Source: an uncultured Aquitalea sp. (GTDB lineage: Bacteria; Pseudomonadota; Gammaproteobacteria; Burkholderiales; Chromobacteriaceae). From it: 64,000 bases of DNA. The notes beneath the pieces were generated by a model. That model saw only the letters and a program-made list of their open reading frames with translations, did no database searches and was not told where the DNA came from. Location of the stretch: NCBI RefSeq assembly GCF_945957525.1, contig NZ_CAMFLA010000006.1:162482-226481 (forward strand), given 5' to 3'. A program made the translations under genes and the position numbers. This document shows, piece after piece, positions 26,824 through 35,477 of this stretch. The stretch's first letter is position 1, and each line of letters opens with the position of its first letter.

Positions 26824-27938
26824 AATACGTGGACGAATTCCGCCGCGGCGACGTGGCCCGCGGCATGGCCCGCCGCATTCATGAATCGGTACAAGCCGGC
26901 CGCCCCTACCGCCTGATGGAGTTTTGCGGCGGCCATACCCACGCCATCGCCCGCTACGGCCTCACCGGCCTGCTGCCCGATAATGTGCGACTGATCCACG
27001 GCCCGGGCTGTCCGGTGTGCGTACTGCCCATCGGCCGCGTCGATTCGGCTATCGAACTGGCGCTGCGACCGGAAGTGATTCTCTGCAGCTACGGCGACAC
27101 CCTGCGCGTGCCGGCCTCCAATCGCGGCAGCCTGTATCAGGCGCGCGCGCAGGGCGCGGACGTGCGCATGGTGTATTCCGTGACCGACGCGCTGCAGATC
27201 GCCCGCGACAACCCGCAGCGCGAGGTGGTGTTCTTCGCCATCGGCTTTGAAACCACCACCCCGCCCACCGCCATCGCGCTGGACACGGCGCGGCGGGAAA
27301 ACCTGAAAAACTTCAGCGTGTTCTGCAACCACGTACTCACTCCGCCCGCCATGCGCCACTTGCTGGCCGCCGGCGACGCAGTGCAGCTGGACGGTTTCAT
27401 CGGCCCTTCGCATGTCAGCACGGTGATCGGCAGCGCGCCTTACGCCGCCGTGGCGGCGGAGTTCGCCAAACCGGTGGTGATTGCCGGTTTCGAGCCGCTG
27501 GACGTGCTGCAGTCGGTACTGATGCTGGTGGAGCAGATCAATCGCGGCGACACCCGGGTAGAAACCCAGTTCACTCGCGCAGTCACCGAAACCGGCAACC
27601 AGAAAGCGCGCGAACTGGTGGCGCACACGCTGGCGCTGCGAGACAGCTTCGAATGGCGCGGGCTGGGGCAAGTGCCGCACTCGGCGCTGGCCGTGCATCC
27701 GGACTTTGCAGACTTCGACGCCGAACTGCGCTTCGCCCTGCCCTACCGCCACGTGCCCGACCACAAAGCCTGTGAGTGCGGCGCCATCCTGCGCGGACAG
27801 AAATCGCCGCGAGACTGCAAGGTTTTCGGTCTGGTCTGCACGCCGGACAATCCGCTGGGCTCCTGCATGGTGTCCAGCGAAGGCGCTTGCGCCGCGCACT
27901 ATCACTATGGCCGCTTCATGGAGACCGCCGAGGCATGA
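26820..27938 (+). CDS. hypD: Fe-S protein HypD
   Basis: HypD is the scaffold on which the Fe(CN)2CO unit is assembled with HypC and HypE. The 372-residue protein has FCGGHTHAIARYGL, HGPGCPVCVLPIGRVD, VVIAGFEPLDVLQSV and the C-terminal Fe-S cysteines CECGAILRGQ and LVCTPDNPLGSCMVS. Complete and of normal length. Confidence 0.97.
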   Translation: MKYVDEFRRGDVARGMARRIHESVQAGRPYRLMEFCGGHTHAIARYGLTGLLPDNVRLIHGPGCPVCVLPIGRVDSAIELALRPEVILCSYGDTLRVPASNRGSLYQARAQGADVRMVYSVTDALQIARDNPQREVVFFAIGFETTTPPTAIALDTARRENLKNFSVFCNHVLTPPAMRHLLAAGDAVQLDGFIGPSHVSTVIGSAPYAAVAAEFAKPVVIAGFEPLDVLQSVLMLVEQINRGDTRVETQFTRAVTETGNQKARELVAHTLALRDSFEWRGLGQVPHSALAVHPDFADFDAELRFALPYRHVPDHKACECGAILRGQKSPRDCKVFGLVCTPDNPLGSCMVSSEGACAAHYHYGRFMETAEA

Positions 27939-28975
27939 GCAAGCACTACACCCGCCCGCTGGATTTCAAACACGGCCTCGTCAACCTCACCCACGGCAGC
28001 GGCGGCCGCGCCATGGCGCAGCTAGTGAGCGAGCTGTTTGCCCCGGCTTTCGACAATGAATGGCTGGCGCAAGGCAACGATCAGGCCATCCTGCCGCCGC
28101 CGGGAGGTCGCCTCGCCGTCGCCACCGACAGCCACGTCATCTCTCCGCTGTTTTTCCCCGGAGGCGATATCGGCAGCCTGGCCGTGCACGGCACGGTCAA
28201 TGACTTGGCCATGGGCGGCGCGGAACCACGCTACCTCAGCGCCGGTTTCATTCTGGAAGAAGGCCTGCCGCTGGCCGACCTGCAACGCATCGTCCACGCC
28301 ATGGCCCGCGCCGCGCGCGAGGCCGGCGTAGCCATCGTCACCGGCGACACCAAGGTGGTGGAGCGCGGCAAGGGCGACGGCGTATTCATCAGCACCACCG
28401 GCATCGGCGTCGTGCCGGCCGGACTGACCCTGTCCGGCGACCAGGCCCGGCCCGGCGATGCGATCCTGGTGTCCGGCACGCTGGGCGATCACGGCATGGC
28501 GGTGATGTCGCAACGGGAAAACCTGCGTTTTGACAGCCCCATCGTTTCCGACAGCGCCGCCCTGCACACGTTGGCGCAAGCGCTGACAGCTGCCAGCCCC
28601 GGCTTGCGCCTGATGCGCGACCCGACGCGCGGCGGCCTCGCCACCACGCTGAATGAAATCGCCAGCCAGTCCGGCGTGGGCATGCGGCTCAAGGAAAGCG
28701 CCATCCCTGTCAGCCCCGCCGTACGCGCCGCCTGTGAATTCCTCGGGCTGGACCCGCTGTACATCGCCAACGAGGGCAAGCTCATCGCCATCTGCCCGGC
28801 CCATGAGGCCGAAGCCGCGCTGGCAGCCTTGCGCGCCCACCCGCTGGGCAGGCAGGCGGCCCTCATCGGCGAGGTAGTAGAAGATAGCCACCATTTTGTG
28901 CGCGTGAGAACGGATTTTGGCGGCGAGCGGCTGCTGGACTGGCTAAGTGGCGAAATGTTGCCCAGAATCTGCTAA
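27935..28975 (+). CDS. hypE: Thiocarbamoyl dehydratase HypE
   Basis: HypE dehydrates its C-terminal thiocarboxamide to thiocyanate, the CN donor. The 346-residue PurM-type protein has HGSGGRAMAQL, NDLAMGGAEP, the ATP-binding TGDTKVVERGKGDG, and ends PRIC, the obligate modified cysteine. The ATG overlaps the hypD stop. It closes the hup/hyp run; 232 bases without a clear gene or promoter follow before hoxA. Confidence 0.97.
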   Translation: MSKHYTRPLDFKHGLVNLTHGSGGRAMAQLVSELFAPAFDNEWLAQGNDQAILPPPGGRLAVATDSHVISPLFFPGGDIGSLAVHGTVNDLAMGGAEPRYLSAGFILEEGLPLADLQRIVHAMARAAREAGVAIVTGDTKVVERGKGDGVFISTTGIGVVPAGLTLSGDQARPGDAILVSGTLGDHGMAVMSQRENLRFDSPIVSDSAALHTLAQALTAASPGLRLMRDPTRGGLATTLNEIASQSGVGMRLKESAIPVSPAVRAACEFLGLDPLYIANEGKLIAICPAHEAEAALAALRAHPLGRQAALIGEVVEDSHHFVRVRTDFGGERLLDWLSGEMLPRIC

Positions 28976-29207
28976 CAGCAGCTAACAAAACGTCTGATGC
29001 TGCGCCGTGATACTGATGTTTGCTAGCCGCCCCAAGCGCCCGCACGAACCCGCGCCCAACAGCGAGACAGGGCGACAGCAGCCGCATCTTGCCGCCGGCT
29101 TCAATGCCGCTTCGCTCACAGGCTTCAAGAGCCGTTAACCAAAACCGCCACAACAACGACCCGGCCGGATACAGACCGGGCGCCACAAGAGAACACAGGG
29201 AAACAGC

Positions 29208-30647
29208 ATGACAGGCAAACCCGCCATTTTGCTGGTGGACGACGAAGTCCGCTCGCTGGAAGCGCTGCAAAGAACACTGGAAGACGACTTCACCCTTTTC
29301 ACCGCCCAGGGCGGCGCGGAGGCGCTGGCCATTCTGGATTCGGAATTCATCCAGGTGGTGGTGAGCGATCAGCGCATGCCGGACATGACCGGCGTGGAAT
29401 TCCTCAAACAGGTGCGCGAACGCTGCCCGCAAGTGGTGCGCATCATCCTCTCCGGCTACACCGACAACGCCGACATCATCGCCGCCGTCAACGACGCCGG
29501 CATCTACCAGTACTTGCTCAAGCCCTGGCGGCCGGAATCGCTGCTGCTCACCGTGCAGGGCGCGGTGGAACTATTCCGCCTGCAACAAGAAAACGAGCTG
29601 CTAAACGTAGAGCTGAAAGCCTCCGAGCCCTGGCTCAAGGTGCGAGTGGACAACAAACGCCGCGAAATGCGCGAACGCTCGGCGATGGACAACATCGTGC
29701 GCGCGCCGGACAGCAGCATGGGACGCATCTGCAAGCTGCTGGAGCGGGTGGCGCCATTCGACATTTCCGTACTGATCGAGGGCGAATCCGGCGTCGGCAA
29801 AGAACTGCTGGCCCGTGCCCTGCACTACGCCAGCCACCGCAGGGAGCGCCCTTTCGTGGTGGAAAACTGCGCGGCCATGCCGGAGCAGTTGCTGGAGAGC
29901 GAGTTGTTCGGCCACAAGCGCGGCGCCTTCACCGGCGCCTATCAGGATCGCATCGGCCTGTTTCAGCAAGCCGACGGCGGCACCATTTTTCTGGATGAAA
30001 TCGGCGAAACCTCGCCCGCCTTTCAGGCCAAGCTGCTGCGCGTGCTGCAGGAAGGCGAAGTGCGGCCGGTGGGCAGCCCGCGCCCGCTCAAGGTCAATGT
30101 GCGCGTGGTGTCCGCCACCAACCGCCAGTTGCAGGAGCTGGTGCGCGCTGGTCAGTTTCGTGAAGACCTCTACTATCGGCTGTCCGCCTTCACCGTCAAT
30201 GTGCCGCCGCTGCGCGACCGGCCGCAGGACATTCCGCTGATTGCCGAATCGCTGTTGGCCGAAGCCCGCGTGCATTACCTGAAACCGGCGTCGCGCTTTG
30301 CCGACGACACCCTGCAATGCCTGCGCGAATACCGCTGGCCGGGCAATGTGCGCCAACTGCGCAATGAAATCACCCGCATGCTGGTGCTGAGCGACAACGA
30401 TCAGCTCGGCCCGGACTTGCTCTCCGCCGAGGTGCTGCAAGCGGCCGCGGAAGAGCAGGAGGCGGAACTGGCCTTCCTCGCCAGCCTGCCCGGCGATCTG
30501 AAAACCCGGCTGGAAGAGCTGGAAAAGCAGATCCTGCGCGAAACCCTCACCCGTCTGCGCTGGAACAAGACCCGCGCGGCCGCCGAGCTGGGGCTGTCCC
30601 GCGTTGGACTGCGCAACAAACTGACCCGCTATGGCCTCGAAAAATAA
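29208..30647 (+). CDS. hoxA: Sigma-54-dependent response regulator of hydrogenase genes (HoxA/HupR)
   Basis: The 479-residue protein has a receiver domain (DD at 11-12, phosphoacceptor Asp54 in VSDQRMPDMTG, Lys105 in LLKPW), an AAA+ domain with Walker A GESGVGKE (192-199) and a perfect GAFTGA loop (239-244) needed to touch sigma-54, and a C-terminal Fis-type HTH (TRAAAELGLSRVGLRNKL). The receiver stretch with GIYQYLLKPW is typical of HoxA/HupR. In known systems the unphosphorylated form activates transcription and the kinase HupT/HoxJ switches it off without H2. Its targets here would be the sigma-54 promoters at hupS, hupD and hoxN. It overlaps hupU by 17 bases. Confidence 0.93.
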   Translation: MTGKPAILLVDDEVRSLEALQRTLEDDFTLFTAQGGAEALAILDSEFIQVVVSDQRMPDMTGVEFLKQVRERCPQVVRIILSGYTDNADIIAAVNDAGIYQYLLKPWRPESLLLTVQGAVELFRLQQENELLNVELKASEPWLKVRVDNKRREMRERSAMDNIVRAPDSSMGRICKLLERVAPFDISVLIEGESGVGKELLARALHYASHRRERPFVVENCAAMPEQLLESELFGHKRGAFTGAYQDRIGLFQQADGGTIFLDEIGETSPAFQAKLLRVLQEGEVRPVGSPRPLKVNVRVVSATNRQLQELVRAGQFREDLYYRLSAFTVNVPPLRDRPQDIPLIAESLLAEARVHYLKPASRFADDTLQCLREYRWPGNVRQLRNEITRMLVLSDNDQLGPDLLSAEVLQAAAEEQEAELAFLASLPGDLKTRLEELEKQILRETLTRLRWNKTRAAAELGLSRVGLRNKLTRYGLEK

Positions 30648-31632
30648 ACGTCTGGTCTGGATGCAATCCGGCGGTTGCGGCGGCTGCACCCTGTCCTTGC
30701 TTAATGCGGAAACGCCCTCGCTGTTTCAGGCGCTGAAAGACGCCGGCATCGACCTGGTCTGGCATCCCTCGTTTTCAGAGGCCAGCCTGGACCAGGTGCA
30801 AGCCCTGCTGGAAGGGTTGGCCGAAGGCCGCGAAACCGTGGACATTCTCTGTCTGGAAGGCGCCGTGATGACCGGCGCCGACGGCCGCTTTCACCTACTG
30901 CCGGACGGCAGCCCGATGAGCCGGCGCATTGAGCGCATTGCCCGGCGCGCCGGCTGCGTGGTGGCAGTGGGAACCTGTGCCGCTTACGGCGGCATCAGCG
31001 CCGCTGGCGACAATCACACCGGCGCGGTCGGACTCAGCCATCAGGGCAGCCAGCCCGGCGGCCTGCTGGGCGGGGACTTCCTCGCCGCCAACGGTCTGCC
31101 GGTAGTCAATATCTCCGGCTGCCCCACCCACCCCGGCTGGGTGCTGGAAACCCTGGCCTTGCTGGCGGCGGGCGCGCTGAGCGCGCGGGATCTCGACCCG
31201 CTGGGCCGCCCGCGCTTTTACGCCGACAAGCTGGTACACCACGGCTGCGAAAAAAACGAGTTCTATGAATTCAAGGCCAGCGCCACCGCGCCCGGACAGA
31301 TGGGCTGCCTGATGGAGCACGTGGGTTGCAAGGGCACGCAGGCGCACGCCGACTGCAACAGCCGCGCCTGGAACGGCGAAGGCTCCTGCCTGTCCGGCGG
31401 CTACCCCTGCATCAACTGCACCTCGCCGGACTTTGCCGACCCCGGACACGGCTTTTTCCACACGCCGCAAGTGGCGGGCTTTCCGGTGGGCCTGCCCACC
31501 GACATGCCCAAGGCCTGGTTTGTCGCTTTGTCCACCTTGTCCAAATCCGCCACGCCGCACCGGGTGCGCCACAACGCCACCTGCGACCGCATCACCCTGC
31601 CACCCTCGCTGCCCAAGAAGAGCAAACCATGA
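30631..31632 (+). CDS. hupU: H2-sensing regulatory hydrogenase small subunit (HupU/HoxB)
   Basis: The 333-residue protein is a [NiFe] hydrogenase small subunit without a Tat signal (MASKNKRLVWMQSGGCGGCT), so it is cytosolic. Cluster ligands include CGGC, GTCAAYGG (no extra cysteine, unlike HupS), and later HHGCEKNEFYEF, GCLMEHVGCKG, and CLSGGYPCINC. It also lacks a membrane anchor. Regulatory hydrogenases sense H2 and pass the signal to the HupT/HoxJ kinase. It overlaps hoxA by 17 bases and hupV by 4. Confidence 0.94.
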   Translation: MASKNKRLVWMQSGGCGGCTLSLLNAETPSLFQALKDAGIDLVWHPSFSEASLDQVQALLEGLAEGRETVDILCLEGAVMTGADGRFHLLPDGSPMSRRIERIARRAGCVVAVGTCAAYGGISAAGDNHTGAVGLSHQGSQPGGLLGGDFLAANGLPVVNISGCPTHPGWVLETLALLAAGALSARDLDPLGRPRFYADKLVHHGCEKNEFYEFKASATAPGQMGCLMEHVGCKGTQAHADCNSRAWNGEGSCLSGGYPCINCTSPDFADPGHGFFHTPQVAGFPVGLPTDMPKAWFVALSTLSKSATPHRVRHNATCDRITLPPSLPKKSKP

Positions 31633-33068
31633 CCCGACGCCTGCTCGGCCCCTTCAATCGCGTCGAGGGCGACCTCGCCGTCACGCTGGACTTCACCGAT
31701 GGCAAAGTCAGTCGTGCCGCCGTCAGCGCGCCGCTGTTTCGCGGTTTCGAGCGCATGCTGGTGGGCCGCGAACCGCTGGACGCGCTGGCCATCGTGCCAC
31801 GCATCTGCGGCATCTGTTCCGTGTCGCAGTCCGTCGCCGCCGCCCGCGCGCTGGCGGGGCTGTACGGCATCCGGCCGCCGGCCGACGGCCAGCGGGTGAT
31901 CAACCTCATCCACGCGGTGGAGAATGTGGCTGACCACCTCAGCCATTTCTATCTGTTCTTTCTGCCCGATTTCGCCCGCGCCGACTATGCCGACCGCCCC
32001 TGGTTTGCCGAAGCGGAACGTCGCTTCAAGGCCCAGCAAGGCGCCGCCACCGCACCCATGCTGGAAGCCCGCGCGGTGCTGATGCGCTTCATGGGCACGT
32101 TGGCAGGCCACTGGCCGCACACGCTGGCACTGCAACCGGGCGGTGTTACCCGCGTCATCCAGGCCGCGGAACGGGTGCGCCTGCAGCAATGGTTGCGCGC
32201 CTTCCGCCGCTTTCTGGAAACCCACACCTTCGGCGACAGCCTGGAAGCCGTTGCCGCCATCGACAGCGAACGCGCGCTGCAAGATTACCGTTCGCGCCGG
32301 CCCGGCGCCGACCTAGCCCTGTTCCTCGACATCGCCGACGATCTGGCCCTGTCGGCGCTGGGTCGGGCGCAAGACCGCTTCATCGCTGCCGAGGCCTACC
32401 CCGATGAACAAGGTTGTTGGAGCCCGGCCGGCCTGTGGCGGAATGGCGCGACGGAGGCGCTCGACATCGCCGCCATCACCGAAGACAACCACAGTAGCTG
32501 GCTGGCCGGCAGCGGCGCGCACGGCCCCGGACATGCCGACACTGTCCCCTTGCCGGACAAGGCCGAGGCCTACAGTTGGAGCAAAGCGCCCCGCATTGGC
32601 GGCCAATGCGCGGAAACCGGCGCCTTGGCCCGGGCATTGATGCGCGGCGAGCCGCTATTGCAGGAAATGACTGCCCGACAGGGCGGTACAGTGTTGACGC
32701 GGGTGCTGGCGCGGGTGACTGAAATCGCCCGGCTGGTGCCGCTGATGGAAAGCTGGCTGACCGCACTGGATCTGGAGGCGGTCCTGCTTGCGCCCACGCC
32801 CGGCACGATCGTCGCCCAGGAGGCGGTGGGCCTCACCGAAGCCGCGCGCGGCATGCTCGGGCACTGGGTGTTGGTGGAGAATGAACGCATCAGCCGTTAC
32901 CAGATCATCGCCCCGACCACCTGGAACTTCTCCCCGCGCGACAGCGCCGGGCAGGCGGGGCCGCTGGAGCTGGCGCTGGAAGGCGTGAAGGCGGACGACC
33001 CGCAGGCGCTGCAAGTACAGCATATCGTGCGCAGTTTCGACCCTTGTCAGGTGTGCACCACGCATTGA
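31629..33068 (+). CDS. hupV: H2-sensing regulatory hydrogenase large subunit (HupV/HoxC)
   Basis: The 479-residue protein has the NiFe ligand motifs PRICGICSVSQS and, at the very end, DPCQVCTTH. It stops exactly after the final His: there is no C-terminal peptide for protease removal. That is the known mark of HupV/HoxC sensors, in contrast to HupL here. The ATG at 31629 overlaps the hupU stop as ATGA; the same frame is open further upstream, but that part is a shadow of hupU. It is convergent with the next gene. Confidence 0.94.
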   Translation: MTRRLLGPFNRVEGDLAVTLDFTDGKVSRAAVSAPLFRGFERMLVGREPLDALAIVPRICGICSVSQSVAAARALAGLYGIRPPADGQRVINLIHAVENVADHLSHFYLFFLPDFARADYADRPWFAEAERRFKAQQGAATAPMLEARAVLMRFMGTLAGHWPHTLALQPGGVTRVIQAAERVRLQQWLRAFRRFLETHTFGDSLEAVAAIDSERALQDYRSRRPGADLALFLDIADDLALSALGRAQDRFIAAEAYPDEQGCWSPAGLWRNGATEALDIAAITEDNHSSWLAGSGAHGPGHADTVPLPDKAEAYSWSKAPRIGGQCAETGALARALMRGEPLLQEMTARQGGTVLTRVLARVTEIARLVPLMESWLTALDLEAVLLAPTPGTIVAQEAVGLTEAARGMLGHWVLVENERISRYQIIAPTTWNFSPRDSAGQAGPLELALEGVKADDPQALQVQHIVRSFDPCQVCTTH

Positions 33069-33081
33069 CGCCGGCAGTCGC

Positions 33082-33846
33082 TCAGGGCGAGGCCAGGCGC
33101 AAGGCAGCGCTGCGGCGCGCGGCAAGCTCAATGGCCGGGTTATCCTGGCCCAGCAGCTCGGCCGCGCTGCCATCAGCCTGCATCTGCCGCAACGCCAGCG
33201 TCAACGGCATCACCAAATGCGCCTTGTTGGCGTTGAGATAATGAAACATCGGCGTCGCTGACAAAGCCGGCTGCCATTGCCGCATGGGCGCGGCCTGCTG
33301 CCGGTCTATCTCCAGCCAGGCCCATTTGCTCATGGTGGCCACCTGGCAGCGCCCCACCTGCAGCATTTTCACCTCATCGGCAACGCTCTCTACCGGGCTG
33401 ACATTCAGCTGCTGCGCCTGCGCTTCCTGCAGCAGGATCCCGTGGCGTATGCACACCCGATAGGGGCGCAGGCTGTCCCAGCCTTTGATATCGGCCGACA
33501 TGGCGGCTGCGGTATAGGCGTAGGTATCGATGGACAGCACTCGCTCGGGCACCCGCAGCAAATGGCGATACTGCTTCTCGGTGCCCATCACGCGGATGGT
33601 GTCGCCATCCAGTGTGCCGGCGTCGGCGGCCTGCACGGCGCGCTTGCTGGGCAGGGTCACCGGTCTGGCCTGCACGCCAATGCGGCGATACGCCTCCTTC
33701 ACCACCCGAAATGCCGCGGCATCCACCGGATCATTGGCGATCACCGCAATCGAAACGGTCTCCGTCGCCTGTGCGGGAACAGCACACAGACACAGCAGCC
33801 ACGCGCCAAGCAGCCGCCAGATCGCCAGTCCGTTTCGCCTCCCCAT
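33082..33846 (-). CDS. Periplasmic solute-binding protein (SBP family 3-like)
   Basis: The 254-residue protein has a signal peptide (to about residue 27, ending PAQATE) and the family pattern of polar-amino-acid-type binding proteins: VVKEAYRRIG, VQAADAGTLDGDTIRV and a middle region SWDSL-like GWDSLRPYRV. There is no transporter gene beside it. Stand-alone members of this type can be sensors or orphan binding proteins. It lies 13 bases from the convergent hupV stop. Confidence 0.8.
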   Translation of the reverse strand: MGRRNGLAIWRLLGAWLLCLCAVPAQATETVSIAVIANDPVDAAAFRVVKEAYRRIGVQARPVTLPSKRAVQAADAGTLDGDTIRVMGTEKQYRHLLRVPERVLSIDTYAYTAAAMSADIKGWDSLRPYRVCIRHGILLQEAQAQQLNVSPVESVADEVKMLQVGRCQVATMSKWAWLEIDRQQAAPMRQWQPALSATPMFHYLNANKAHLVMPLTLALRQMQADGSAAELLGQDNPAIELAARRSAALRLASP

Positions 33847-34028
33847 CGCCTCTCCTTCTTATTCGCCCAGCCGGGGCGCAACATGCCGCCGGCGGCAATG
33901 CGACAGACCGCATCCCTCTTCGCCTGTCCCGCCAGGCCAGACAGTACAAAGGGTTCGGCGGGAGGGCAACGTAGAAGCGGGCTTTTGTCGCCGGGTATTA
34001 ATGCGCGTCAAAAAGATGAACATTGCAC

Positions 34029-34061
34029 GGCCCTCTCCGACAAGGTTTGCCGAAGAGGGCC
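34029..34061 (-). terminator. Hairpin downstream of the thiolase gene
   Basis: GGCCCTCT (34029-34036) pairs with AGAGGGCC (34054-34061). The loop carries AAGGTTTGCCGAAG, one copy of the dispersed word. The minus strand has CTTTTTG only about 13 bases further on, so termination is plausible but not certain. Confidence 0.4.
34042..34055 (+). repeat. Noncoding copy of the word MAGGTTKGCCGAAG
   Basis: AAGGTTTGCCGAAG, placed inside the loop of the hairpin after the thiolase gene. Confidence 0.45.
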
Positions 34062-34068
34062 AACCGGC

Positions 34069-35250
34069 TTACAGGCGTTCGAAGATCACGGCGATGCCCT
34101 GACCGCCGCCAATACACATGGTGGCCAAGGCGTAACGGCCCTGGATGCGCTCAAGTTCGTACAGCGCCTTGGTGGCGATCACCGCGCCGCTGGCGCCCAC
34201 CGGATGGCCCAGCGCAATGGCGCCGCCGTTGGGGTTGGCGCGCGCGGGGTCCAGCCCCAGGCCCTTGCAAACGGCCAGCGACTGGGCGGCAAAGGCTTCG
34301 TTGGACTCGATCACGTCCATCTGCTCCAGCGACAGGCCGGCACGCTTGAGCGCTTCCTGCGTGGCCGGAATCGGGCCTTCGCCCATGATGTGGTTGGGCA
34401 CGCCGCAAACGGCATAGGAAACGATGCGGGCCATCGGCTTCTGGCCGGCAGCCTCGGCCGCCTCCGCCGAAGCCAACACCAGGAAAGCCGCGCCGTCGTT
34501 GATGCCGGAAGCATTGCCGGCGGTCACCGAGCCCTCTTTCTTGAAGGCCGGTTTCATCTTGGCCAGCGAGTCCAGCGTGGTGGCGCGCGGATGCTCGTCG
34601 GTATCGAACACAACCTCGCCCTTGCGGGTCTGGCTGACGATGGGGACGATCTGGGATTTGAACCGGCCATCGGCAATGGCTGCGGCGGCGCGCTCTTGCG
34701 AAGCCAGCGCAAAGGCATCCTGCTCCTCGCGGGTAAGCTGCCACTTGTCCACCAGGTTTTCCGCCGTGATGCCCATATGGCCCACGCCGAAGGGGTCGGT
34801 CAGCGCGGCGGTCATCATGTCCAGCGCCTTGACGTCGCCCATGCGCGCGCCGCTGCGCAATTGCGGCAGCAGGTAGCCCCCGCGGGACATCACCTCCACC
34901 CCGCCGCCGATGGCGTAATCACAGTCGCCCAGCATGATGGCTTGCGCGCTGGACACCACGGCCTGCAAACCGGAACCGCACAGACGGTTCACCGCCATGG
35001 CGACGGACTCCATCGGCAAACCTGCGGCAATGGACGCCAGACGCGCCACATAAGCGTAACGGCTTTCCGTGGGGATGCAGTTGCCCACGGTCACATAATG
35101 AATCTTGTCGGCGGCGACGCCGGCGCGGCTGACGGCCTCTTTCATCACCAGACCGCCCAGTTCCGCCGGCTCCAGATGGCTGAGCGAGCCGCCGAAAGCG
35201 CCGATGGCGGAACGCACTGCGCTGAGTACCACGATATCGCGTTGCTTCAT
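34069..35250 (-). CDS. Acetyl-CoA acetyltransferase (thiolase)
   Basis: The enzyme joins two acetyl-CoA to acetoacetyl-CoA, or the reverse, and is the first step to polyhydroxybutyrate when acting as PhaA. The 393-residue protein has the active-site Cys in NRLCGSGLQAV, the His in GGAIALGHPVGASGA and the second Cys in CIGGGQG. A link to PHA is supported by phaR and phaP in the same window and by a GTGC-N3-GCAC palindrome upstream like the one before phaP. It sits between hupUV and hupT, on the opposite strand. It could equally be a degradative AtoB. Confidence 0.94.
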   Translation of the reverse strand: MKQRDIVVLSAVRSAIGAFGGSLSHLEPAELGGLVMKEAVSRAGVAADKIHYVTVGNCIPTESRYAYVARLASIAAGLPMESVAMAVNRLCGSGLQAVVSSAQAIMLGDCDYAIGGGVEVMSRGGYLLPQLRSGARMGDVKALDMMTAALTDPFGVGHMGITAENLVDKWQLTREEQDAFALASQERAAAAIADGRFKSQIVPIVSQTRKGEVVFDTDEHPRATTLDSLAKMKPAFKKEGSVTAGNASGINDGAAFLVLASAEAAEAAGQKPMARIVSYAVCGVPNHIMGEGPIPATQEALKRAGLSLEQMDVIESNEAFAAQSLAVCKGLGLDPARANPNGGAIALGHPVGASGAVIATKALYELERIQGRYALATMCIGGGQGIAVIFERL

Positions 35251-35280
35251 TCTGTTTCTCCCGTTGATTTATTGTGCTTT

Positions 35281-35291
35281 GTGCATTGCAC
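35281..35291. promoter_or_regulatory. GTGC-N3-GCAC palindrome upstream of the thiolase gene
   Basis: GTGCATTGCAC lies 31 bases upstream of the thiolase start. It shares the GTGC-N3-GCAC core with 58530-58540 before phaP and may be a PhaR site. This is an inference from pattern only. Confidence 0.35.
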
Positions 35292-35477
35292 CATCATCGA
35301 CTCTACCATATCTGTCGCCGCCGTCGACGCGCGGCATGCGCCGTCAAAGCCACAGCCCCGGCGCTGTTGCGCACCGTTCACTATGCCGGGCCCTACAACA
35401 AGACGCGGATGCCCTAGAATAACGCACCGGCGCCACGCCGCCCGCTTTCATCTTCCACCACGCAAGGACTTGCCACC

